From NCBI RefSeq assembly GCF_004363555.1, contig NZ_SNZJ01000002.1, forward strand, positions 124,001 through 188,000: DNA of 64,000 nt, written 5' to 3'. This document shows, piece by piece, positions 51,030 through 58,109 of this stretch. Below the pieces are notes generated by a model. That model was given only the letters and a program-made list of their open reading frames with translations. It had not been told where the DNA came from and made no database searches. Source of the stretch: Halomonas ventosae (GTDB lineage: Bacteria > Pseudomonadota > Gammaproteobacteria > Pseudomonadales > Halomonadaceae). Positions within the stretch are counted from its first letter, which is position 1; the number at the start of each line of letters is the position of its first letter. The position numbers were made by a program, and so were the translations under genes.

Positions 51030-53563
51030 GACGCCTCCTCCTCGGCCAGCAGGGTGCGGGGCGGCGTGCGCCACAGGGTCAGGGCCGGGAGGGCGGCCGC
51101 CAGCAGGGCCACCCCCAGGGCGGTGGCCAGGGTCAGCCCGATCTCGCCGGGGAAGACATGCAGCGGCAGGCGCCAGCCGAAGGCGGCCACGTTGATCACC
51201 GCCACCAGGCAGACGGTGATGGCGATACCCAGCGGCACGGCGGCGAGCCCCGTCACCAGTGCCGCCCCGCCCAGCTGGGCCAGCTGGATGGCGGCCAGGC
51301 GCCCCCGGGTCACGCCCAGCGCCCAGAGCGGCGCCAGCCGGCGGCGGCGCTCCCGAGCCTGGGCCAGCAGGCTGGCGAGCAGGGCCAGGGCCGCCACGGC
51401 CAGGGTCAGGGCGTTGAGGGCCCGGGTGATGGCGAAGGTGCGCTCGAAGATCTCGGTGGAGAGCGCCTTGACATCGCGCTGGTCGCGCAGTGCGTCGCGG
51501 CCCAGCCCGAAGCGGGCGTCGAGCGCCCGGGTGAGGGCTGGAGAGAGCGCCTCGGCCTGGCGCTCCCCCGGCGGGCCCGTGTCGGCGAGCACGATGCCCA
51601 GCGACCCCGGCGCGGCGGCGAAGCGCTCCCGCAGCGCGGCCGTGGCCAGCAGCACCTCGCCGCGGGGGTTGCCGTAGTCGGGGTAGATGGCGGCCACCGT
51701 CACCCGCTGTTGGCCGCCCGGCGAGCGCAGCACCAGCCGGTCCCCGGGGCCGATGCCCTGGCCGAGGGCCAGCTGCTCGTTGATGAAGGCCTCGCCCTCC
51801 TCGAGGGCGCGCCAGGCCGCCTCCCGCCCGGCCCGGGTCTCGAGCAGTGGCCAGGTCGGGGTGAGCCGGGCGCCCGGGGTGATGCCGAACAGCGTCATCG
51901 GCACCGCGAGGCCCCGAGGGTCGTCCCCGGCCTGCACCTCGAGCAGGGTCGACTCGGCGTCGGCGGTGGGCAGCAGCTCGGCGACCTCGTCGCGGGCGAC
52001 CAGCCAGGCCTGCACCGCGTCGAACTGTCCGGCCGGCGGGCGCAGGTAGAGGTCGGCGGTCAGCCGCTGGTCGAGCCAGTCGAGGAAGGTCAGGCGAAAG
52101 CCGCCGACCATGCTGCCCACCCCCAGGTTGGCGGAGAGCGCGATCAGCAGCGCCATCATGGCCAGCGACAGCCGCGGCAGCTGGAGCTGCAGGTCGGCCA
52201 GCGCCCACTGGGTCAGGGGACGGTGCCGGGCGAGCCGGCCCAGGCCGGAAAGCCCGGCCGCCAGCAGCGGCGACAGCCAGAGGGCGCAGGCCAGCATCAT
52301 CGCCCCCACCAGCACGAAACCGGCGAGGAGCCCCTCGCCGGCGGGCTGCGTGGCCAGCCAGGCCCACATCGCCAGGGCCAGCAGGGCGGCCAGGGTGCCG
52401 GCGATGGCCTGGCCACGCAGCTGGCGCTGGAAGCCCGCGCGCCACGCCTGGGCCTGGCCGAGCCCCAGCACGCCGAGCCGAGCCGCCCGCCACAGGATGC
52501 CGCTGCCGGCAACGAAGAGCCCGCTCAGGGTCACGCCGAGCCCGCCCAGCCAGTAGTGCCAGGGCAGGCGCAGCTCGGTGCCCACCGCGGCGCCGTAGAG
52601 GCTCTGCAGCGTGGCCGCCACGTCCGGCAGCAGGGCCCGGGCCAGCCACACGCCGCTGGCGATGCCGGCCAGGGCGCCGATGACGCCCAGCAGCGCGAGT
52701 TCCAGCGCCAGCAGGGCGACCAGGGTGCGGCCCGGCACGCCCAGGGCGCGCAGGGTGCGCAGCAGCCCCAGGCGCTGCTCCAGCGCCAGCCCCAGCGCCG
52801 ACTGGACGATGAAGAGCCCGACGATCAATGCCAGCAGCGCCATGGCGGTGAGGTTGAGATGGAAGCTCGCGGTGAGCTCGCCGGGGTCGACCAGGGTGTC
52901 GGCGCGGCCCAGCCGGTACCCCTCGGGGGCCGTCTCCAGCGCGCCGGCCGCGGTCACCAGCCGGCTCACCGCGTTGCCACGTTCCAGCAGCCGGGCCGCG
53001 ACGGCGATGTCCACCACCAGGGTATCCGGCGGCAGCGCCGGGGCGAGGACCAGTGGCGGCAGCCGCCGTCCATCGGCCAGCGTGGGCTCGGCGCCCGGGG
53101 CCGCCCGCCGCGCGAGCCCCAGCCGCGGGGCGGTATCCGGGGCCAGCCGGGTCTGCCAGGGCGGCGTGAAGAAGGCCGTCAGCTCGCCGCGGCTGCCCGC
53201 CGAGGCGAAGGCGCTGTCGCCGGGCAGGGTCAGCGGGTCGATGCCGATCACCGTCAGCCGCTCGCCCTCTTGTGTGACCACCTGGCCCTCCAGCAGCGGC
53301 GAGACCGGCAGGCCGGCGCGGCGCAGGCTCACGAAGTCCGCACGGTCCAGGGGCTCGCCATCGCGGCGCTCCAGGCGGTCCAGGCCGGTGGTGAAGAGTG
53401 CCTCGGCCCGGTCGTAGCTGTCGCGGGCCGAGGCGTTGATCGCCTGCACGCCGCTCCACAGCGCGCCGGCCACCCACAGGCCGAGCAGCAGCATGGCGAG
53501 CTGGCCGGGGTGGCGGCGATAGTGGGAGAGCAGGGTCAGCAGGGCGGTGAGTATCAGGGGCAT
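51026..53563 (-). CDS. FtsX-like ABC permease
   Basis: An 845-residue membrane protein with ten or so helices: one at the N-terminus, a large periplasmic domain, a four-helix block (about residues 230-350), further helices, a second periplasmic domain and a final FtsX block (about 715-840). The duplicated architecture matches the YbbP-type permeases of lipid or mechanotransmission ABC systems rather than importers. Long open frames on the opposite strand reflect GC bias. It overlaps the ATPase gene by ten bases and the AttH-like gene by four. Confidence 0.9.
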   Translation of the reverse strand: MPLILTALLTLLSHYRRHPGQLAMLLLGLWVAGALWSGVQAINASARDSYDRAEALFTTGLDRLERRDGEPLDRADFVSLRRAGLPVSPLLEGQVVTQEGERLTVIGIDPLTLPGDSAFASAGSRGELTAFFTPPWQTRLAPDTAPRLGLARRAAPGAEPTLADGRRLPPLVLAPALPPDTLVVDIAVAARLLERGNAVSRLVTAAGALETAPEGYRLGRADTLVDPGELTASFHLNLTAMALLALIVGLFIVQSALGLALEQRLGLLRTLRALGVPGRTLVALLALELALLGVIGALAGIASGVWLARALLPDVAATLQSLYGAAVGTELRLPWHYWLGGLGVTLSGLFVAGSGILWRAARLGVLGLGQAQAWRAGFQRQLRGQAIAGTLAALLALAMWAWLATQPAGEGLLAGFVLVGAMMLACALWLSPLLAAGLSGLGRLARHRPLTQWALADLQLQLPRLSLAMMALLIALSANLGVGSMVGGFRLTFLDWLDQRLTADLYLRPPAGQFDAVQAWLVARDEVAELLPTADAESTLLEVQAGDDPRGLAVPMTLFGITPGARLTPTWPLLETRAGREAAWRALEEGEAFINEQLALGQGIGPGDRLVLRSPGGQQRVTVAAIYPDYGNPRGEVLLATAALRERFAAAPGSLGIVLADTGPPGERQAEALSPALTRALDARFGLGRDALRDQRDVKALSTEIFERTFAITRALNALTLAVAALALLASLLAQARERRRRLAPLWALGVTRGRLAAIQLAQLGGAALVTGLAAVPLGIAITVCLVAVINVAAFGWRLPLHVFPGEIGLTLATALGVALLAAALPALTLWRTPPRTLLAEEEAS

Positions 53564-54237
53564 GCGTCCTGCCCCGCCTCGGGTCTCGTCAGTCGGCCAT
53601 GGGTGAGGTGCAGGCGGCGGTCCAGCGGGGCGGCCACGCGTGGGCTGTGGGTGACCATCAGCAGCGCGCAGCCGGTATCGCGGACCAGGGCCAGCAGCAG
53701 GTCCAGCACCTCGTCGGCGGTGCCTTCATCCAGGTTGCCGGTGGGCTCGTCGGCGAGCAGCAGGGCCGGGCGCGGCGCCAGGGCGCGGCCGATGGCCAGG
53801 CGCTGCTGCTGGCCGCCGGAGAGCTGTTCCGGGTAGCGCCTCGCCAGCCCGGCCAGGCCCAGCCGCTCGAGGAGCTCCGCCGTCCAGGAGCTATCCTCGC
53901 GTCCGGCGAGGCGCGCCTGCAGGCGCAGGTTGTCGAGCACCGAGAGGCTCGGCACCAGGTGGAACTGCTGGAACACCAGCCCCAGGGTCTCGCGACGCAG
54001 CCGGGCCCGGCCCGCCTCGCCGAGCGACGAAATGGCCCGGCCGGCCACCCTGACCTCGCCGCGGTCGGGCAGGTCGAGCCCCGCGGCCAGGTGGAGCAGG
54101 GTCGACTTGCCGCTGCCCGACTCGCCCATCAGTGCCAGGCTCTCGCCGGCGTCCAGGGTCAGGTCGACCCCAGCCAGCACCTCGAGGGGCCCCTGGGGCG
54201 TGGCATAGGCCTTGTGGACCTGGCGGAACTCGAGCAT
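53554..54237 (-). CDS. LolD/YbbA-like ABC ATPase
   Basis: A 227-residue ATPase of the MacB/LolD class. Walker A is GESGSGKST, the Q-loop lies in LVFQQFHLVPSLSV, the signature is LSGGQQQRLAIGRAL, Walker B is LLLADEPTGNLDEG and the switch histidine is in LMVTHSPRVA. The ATG at 54237, with AGGAAGG upstream, is preferred to 54306. With the FtsX-like permease and the AttH-like lipoprotein it forms an operon probably moving a lipophilic compound out of the inner membrane. Confidence 0.93.
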   Translation of the reverse strand: MLEFRQVHKAYATPQGPLEVLAGVDLTLDAGESLALMGESGSGKSTLLHLAAGLDLPDRGEVRVAGRAISSLGEAGRARLRRETLGLVFQQFHLVPSLSVLDNLRLQARLAGREDSSWTAELLERLGLAGLARRYPEQLSGGQQQRLAIGRALAPRPALLLADEPTGNLDEGTADEVLDLLLALVRDTGCALLMVTHSPRVAAPLDRRLHLTHGRLTRPEAGQDACP

Positions 54238-54294
54238 GGCGGCCTTCCTGGCGGTAGAGGCTTCGATGGTCCCACAAAATCGGTGTCCATATGA

Positions 54295-54320
54295 AAACAG
54301 CGCCACCCGAAGGTGGCGCT
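54295..54320 (-). terminator. Rho-independent terminator of the znu operon
   Basis: On the minus strand AGCGCCACC and GGTGGCGCT form a nine-pair stem closed by the stable tetraloop TTCG, followed by GTTTTC. It lies 22 bases after the znuA stop, so it ends the zinc-uptake transcript. Confidence 0.85.
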
Positions 54321-54342
54321 GGTCGCGTCATGAGCCTGTCGC

Positions 54343-55383
54343 TCAGTGACTGTGCCCGTGGTCATCGTCATGCTCGTGGTCGTCATTGCCATGGTCATCA
54401 TGGCCCGGCTCGGCCAGGGCATCGTGCAGGGTACGGGCGTTGTGGCGCATCATGCCGAGCCAGCTGCTGGCCTCGCCGTCGCTTGCCAGGGCGTCGGCAT
54501 AGAGGGTGCCGGCCACCGGCAGGCCGGTCTCCTCGGCCAGCTGGTCGATCATCGCCGGGCTGGTCATGTTCTCGTGGAACAGCGCCTGGACGTTCTCCTC
54601 GCGGATCACGTCGATCAGCCGGGCCATGTTGGCCGCGCTGGGCTCGGCCTCGGTGGAGAGCCCCTGGGGAGAGAGGAACGTCAGGCCATAGGCGCGGGCG
54701 AAGTGGCCGAAGGAGTCGTGGCCGGTGATCACGCTGGTGCCGGCGGGAATCTCGCCGAGCAGTTCGCGAAGTTCGCGATCGACGGCGGCGACCTCCTTGA
54801 GGTAGCGCTCGGCGCCGGCCCCGTAGGCCGCACTGTTATCCGGGTCGGCCTCGATCAGGCCCTCGAGGATATTGGCCACGTAGACCTGGCCCATCCCCAG
54901 GTCCTGCCAGGCGTGGGGGTCGATGGGGCCATGGTTATGGCCGTTATGGGCCTCGTTGCCCTCATCGCCATGCGCTTCATGCCCGTGATCATGCGCATTG
55001 TCCTCGTGGTCGTCATGGCCGTCATCCTCGGCGGTGGCGATCCTCGCCTCGATGCCGTCGGTGGCCACCACCAGGGGGCCGGTGAAGTCGCTGGCGTCGA
55101 TCAGCCGTTCCATCCAGCCCTCGAACTGCAGACCGTTGAAGACCACGAGGTCGGCCTCGGCCAGGGCGCGGGCGTCGGTGGGGCGCGGCGAGTAGACATG
55201 GGCATCGCTGTCCGGCCCCACCAGGGCGGTCACCTGGACATGCTCGCCGCCGACGTTCTCGATCATGTCGGCGAGGATGCTGAAGCTGGTGACCACCTGG
55301 ACCCGCTCGGCGGCCAGGGCGGCGGGCAACGCCAGCAGGGTGGAGACCCCGGCGAGCAGGGCAACGGGGTGGGAAAGACGCAT
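54343..55383 (-). CDS. znuA: Zinc ABC importer, periplasmic binding protein
   Basis: A 346-residue zinc-binding protein with a signal peptide (LPAALAAERVQV region). Metal-site histidines are in DAHVYSPRP, DPHAWQDLG and ITGHDSFGHFARAYG. Between the first two lies a long His/Asp-rich loop (about residues 125-160), and the C-terminus ends in a second His-rich tail, both thought to collect zinc. GAGGAAG precedes the ATG at 55383. It is the last gene of the operon, with znuB ending 37 bases upstream, and is followed by a terminator. Confidence 0.95.
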   Translation of the reverse strand: MRLSHPVALLAGVSTLLALPAALAAERVQVVTSFSILADMIENVGGEHVQVTALVGPDSDAHVYSPRPTDARALAEADLVVFNGLQFEGWMERLIDASDFTGPLVVATDGIEARIATAEDDGHDDHEDNAHDHGHEAHGDEGNEAHNGHNHGPIDPHAWQDLGMGQVYVANILEGLIEADPDNSAAYGAGAERYLKEVAAVDRELRELLGEIPAGTSVITGHDSFGHFARAYGLTFLSPQGLSTEAEPSAANMARLIDVIREENVQALFHENMTSPAMIDQLAEETGLPVAGTLYADALASDGEASSWLGMMRHNARTLHDALAEPGHDDHGNDDHEHDDDHGHSH

Positions 55384-55420
55384 GGCAGGCTTCCTCGATG
55401 GTTGTGTCAGGGGTGCTGTG

Positions 55421-56320
55421 TCAGTCGTGTTCGGGGGTGCCCAGCGGCGCGGCATGGCGGCGCCAGCGGGCGGTGAGGCTATGGTGGCGGCCGAACAGTG
55501 CGGAGAGCACGTAGCCGCTGCCTGCCAGCAGGATGATCGCCGGCCCCGACGGTAGGCTGAGGTGATAGGAGAGCAGCAGCCCGCCGGTGCTGGCCACCAG
55601 GGCGATGCCGATGGCGATGGCGATCAGCCCCTCCAGGCGCTGGCTCCAGAAGCGCGCCGTGGTCGCCGGCAGCATCATCAGGCCCACCGCCATCAGGGTG
55701 CCCAGGGTCTGGAAGCCGGCGGTGAGGTTGAGCACCACCAGTCCCAGGAAGATGCCGTGCACCACGCCGCCGCGCACCCCCTGGCCGCGCAGGAACAGCG
55801 GGTCCAGGCACTCCACCACCAGGGCGCGGAAGATCACCGCCAGGACCACCACGATCAGGCTGCTGATGCCGGCGATCAGCACCAGGGCGGTGGAGTCCAC
55901 GGCCAGGATCGAGCCGAACAGCACATGGGTGAGGTCCACGCTGCTGCCGCCCAGCGACACCAGCATCACCCCGGCGGCCAGCGAGATCAGGAAGAAGCTG
56001 GCCATGGCCGAGTCCTCGCGGTGGCCGGTCATCTGCGACACGCTGCCGGCGAGCACCGCCACCAGCAGCCCCGAGAGGATGCCGCCCAGGCTCATGATCG
56101 GCAGCGAGAAGCCGGCGGCCAGGAAGCCCAGTGCCACCCCGGGCAGGATGGCGTGGGCCATGGCGTCGCCGATCAGGCTCATGCCGCGCAGCATCAGGAA
56201 GACCCCCAGCGGCGGGGCGGCCAGCGACAGCGCCAGGCCGGCCACCAGGGCGCGCTGCATGAACCCGTACTCGAGGGGCACCAGCAGCCAGGCGTCAAGC
56301 AGTGCCAGCATGGGAAGCAT
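55421..56320 (-). CDS. znuB: Zinc ABC importer, permease
   Basis: A 299-residue membrane protein of the ABC-3 family with about eight helices. The N-terminal MQRALVAGLALSLAAPPLGV followed by FLMLRGMSLIGDAMAHAILPG is the hallmark of ZnuB-type permeases. The start is at 56320 or, three codons later, at 56311; in either case it overlaps the end of znuC. Zinc rather than manganese is inferred from the Zur box and the His-rich ZnuA. Confidence 0.93.
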   Translation of the reverse strand: MLPMLALLDAWLLVPLEYGFMQRALVAGLALSLAAPPLGVFLMLRGMSLIGDAMAHAILPGVALGFLAAGFSLPIMSLGGILSGLLVAVLAGSVSQMTGHREDSAMASFFLISLAAGVMLVSLGGSSVDLTHVLFGSILAVDSTALVLIAGISSLIVVVLAVIFRALVVECLDPLFLRGQGVRGGVVHGIFLGLVVLNLTAGFQTLGTLMAVGLMMLPATTARFWSQRLEGLIAIAIGIALVASTGGLLLSYHLSLPSGPAIILLAGSGYVLSALFGRHHSLTARWRRHAAPLGTPEHD

Positions 56321-57029
56321 CCGGAAAGGTCAGGGGCAGGCGCGGCGCCCGGGGCGCCACACCGCCATGATGATCGAGCAGGGCATCCGGGCTGACCCAG
56401 CGGCCATGGCCGCCGGACAGCAGCAGCACGTCGTCGGCCAGGCGGGCAAGCTGCTCCATGTCGTGGATCACCACGATGATGGTGGCGCCTTGTCGGGCCA
56501 TGTCGCGCAGCACCTCCATCAGCACGTCCACCGTCTCGATGTCGACGTTGGCGAAGGGCTCGTCGAGCAGCAGCAGCTCGGCCTCCTGCATCAGGGTGCG
56601 GCCCAGCAGGGCGCGCTGGCGCTGGCCGCCGGAGAGCTCGCCCAGCGGCCGGTGGGCCAGGTGCGAGATGCCCAGTCGGGCCATGATCTCGCGCCCGCGG
56701 CGGTAGTGGGCGGCACAGTAGCCCTTCAGGGCCCCATGGCTCGGCCAGGTGCCGGTCATGATCAGCTCTTCCACGCTCATCGGGAAGGTGAGGTCCAGCG
56801 CCAGCTGCTGGGGGAGCCAGGCGCAGCGCTCACGGGGGACCCGGCACTCCACGCGGCCGGCCACCGGGGCCAGCATGCCCATGATCGCCGAGATCAGCGT
56901 GCTCTTGCCGGCGCCGTTGGCGCCGATCAGGGCGGTGATGGCGCCATCCATGAAGCGGCCGTCCAGGTGCTCGAGGACCGTCTGGCCGCCGCGGGCCAGC
57001 TGCAGGTCGTGCAGTTGCAGGCGCGACAT
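56295..57029 (-). CDS. znuC: Zinc ABC importer, ATPase
   Basis: A 244-residue ATPase with Walker A GANGAGKST, Q-loop region WLPQQLALD, signature LSGGQRQRALLGRTL, Walker B LLLLDEPFANVD and switch histidine in VVIHDMEQLARL, all as in ZnuC. The ATG at 57029 shares one base with the stop of the small upstream gene (TGATG), and its 3' end overlaps znuB. The C-terminal extension after the switch region contains little histidine. Confidence 0.93.
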   Translation of the reverse strand: MSRLQLHDLQLARGGQTVLEHLDGRFMDGAITALIGANGAGKSTLISAIMGMLAPVAGRVECRVPRERCAWLPQQLALDLTFPMSVEELIMTGTWPSHGALKGYCAAHYRRGREIMARLGISHLAHRPLGELSGGQRQRALLGRTLMQEAELLLLDEPFANVDIETVDVLMEVLRDMARQGATIIVVIHDMEQLARLADDVLLLSGGHGRWVSPDALLDHHGGVAPRAPRLPLTFPDASHAGTA

Positions 57030-57178
57030 CAGGACCACCATCCCGCGGCCCAGGAGACCGTCAGCCACAGGGCGGCGAGCGGGGCCGCGACCAGCAACAG
57101 GCGGCGGGTCGCGGAGAGCGACATCAGCGAGAAGTGGCAGGGCCCTTCCGGGCGATGCCGGTGTCGATGGTGTGCCAT
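57029..57178 (-). CDS. Small His-rich single-helix membrane protein at the head of the znu operon
   Basis: A 49-residue peptide. The N-terminus MAHHRHRHRPEGPCHF has five histidines and one cysteine, and one membrane helix follows (RLLLVAAPLAALWLTVSWAA). GGAGG precedes the ATG at 57178, and its stop overlaps the znuC start by one base. It is the first gene after the Zur box, so it is made under zinc starvation. I do not recognise a family. A zinc-collecting or importer-regulating role is inferred from histidines and position. Confidence 0.65.
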   Translation of the reverse strand: MAHHRHRHRPEGPCHFSLMSLSATRRLLLVAAPLAALWLTVSWAAGWWS

Positions 57179-57204
57179 GGGGGAGCCTCCGGAAAACTGG
57201 CGGA

Positions 57205-57219
57205 GGTTATAACATAACA
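57205..57219 (-). promoter_or_regulatory. Zur box controlling the znu operon
   Basis: On the minus strand TGTTATGTTATAACC matches the gammaproteobacterial Zur consensus TGTTATA-N-TATAACA at all but two positions. TATAAC inside it is a probable -10, so zinc-loaded Zur would block RNA polymerase. It is 27 bases upstream of the first small gene of the operon. Confidence 0.85.
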
Positions 57220-57271
57220 ATACGGGCGCTGGCCACCGCGAGATGCGACGCCGGGTGCTCTCCTCTGCTCA

Positions 57272-57937
57272 TCAGTAGCGCAGCGCCACCCCCAGCTGGT
57301 TCGGCCCCACCAGCCAGGCATACTCCCCCTCCAGGTGCACGTCGCCGAACGACACCGCCGCCGGCTGGAAGCGGTTCATTGCCGCCATGGCTTGCCCCGG
57401 CTGGGTGCGCAGCTGCAGCTCGCTGACCAGCATGCCGGTGGCGAAGTTGAGGGCGCCGTCGTCGGGGCGGTCGTCGCCCACGCCGATCACCAGCCCCGCC
57501 GCGGTGTTCACGGCGAGCGACCCCAGCCGTGCCTCCCAGCTGCGCCGCCGGCGCTCCTCCTCGGCCACCGCCTGCAGCAGTCGTCGGGCGCCTTCGATGT
57601 CGCTCGCCTCGCCCGTCTGGAGCGCCCGGTAGGCGGCGGGATGGGGCTGGCGGTCGAGCAGCATGCCGCCCAGCGCCAGCGCCGACTTCACCACGCCCAC
57701 CCGGCCGTCAAAGCGCTCCTCGTCGTCACTCGCCTCGCTTGCCTGCCAGGCGCTGAACGCCAGGCTGCCGGCATAGACGGTGGTCCAGCCGGCCTGCCAG
57801 CGGTCGGCATGCTGGGCGCCCCGGGCCAGGGCATTCTCGTAGGCGCGGAATTCCACCTCGCCGGACTGGGCGAGCGCGGCGCCGGCCAGGCACAGCAGGC
57901 AGAGGGCGGCTAACGGCTGGCGCAAGCGGGGGGACAT
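57272..57937 (-). CDS. Exported protein of unknown function
   Basis: A 221-residue protein with a cleavable signal peptide (LAALCLLCLAGAALAQ). The mature part is mixed and rather helical: AYENALARGAQHADRWQAGW, a Gly-rich segment LAVNTAAGLVIGVGDDRPDD, and an end rich in beta-type residues (VSFGDVHLEGEYAWLVGPNQ) with terminal Tyr as in some outer membrane proteins. I do not recognise the family. It is transcribed alone, upstream of the znu promoter, and need not be related to zinc. Confidence 0.75.
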   Translation of the reverse strand: MSPRLRQPLAALCLLCLAGAALAQSGEVEFRAYENALARGAQHADRWQAGWTTVYAGSLAFSAWQASEASDDEERFDGRVGVVKSALALGGMLLDRQPHPAAYRALQTGEASDIEGARRLLQAVAEEERRRRSWEARLGSLAVNTAAGLVIGVGDDRPDDGALNFATGMLVSELQLRTQPGQAMAAMNRFQPAAVSFGDVHLEGEYAWLVGPNQLGVALRY

Positions 57938-58032
57938 GGCGGGCTCCGGCAGTCGGGTGGCAAGACCCCCTTACTATAGCCGCCATCCGGCTCCCCTTGG
58001 CCAGGTGTTGCGCAGGGGCGATGGGTGTTTAT

Positions 58033-58048
58033 TTGAATGATCAGTCAA
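58033..58048. promoter_or_regulatory. Inverted repeat upstream of the CehA-like gene, TetR-operator-like
   Basis: TTGAATGATCAGTCAA is an almost perfect 16-base palindrome with a single mismatched pair. It sits in an AT-rich promoter region 62 bases before the next ATG. The TGATCA core with flanking TTGA/TCAA arms is common among TetR-type operators. No TetR gene is in the window. Confidence 0.45.
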
Positions 58049-58109
58049 AATAAATCATGCTGTTAAGGTCACGTTTTGATTACAAATTGCAATGCAAGGG
58101 AGATCTCCG

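Noticed and set aside
51158..53836. An 892-residue open frame on the plus strand
   Set aside because: It is antisense to the FtsX-like permease and ATPase genes, with Gln/Gly/His-rich composition typical of shadow frames.
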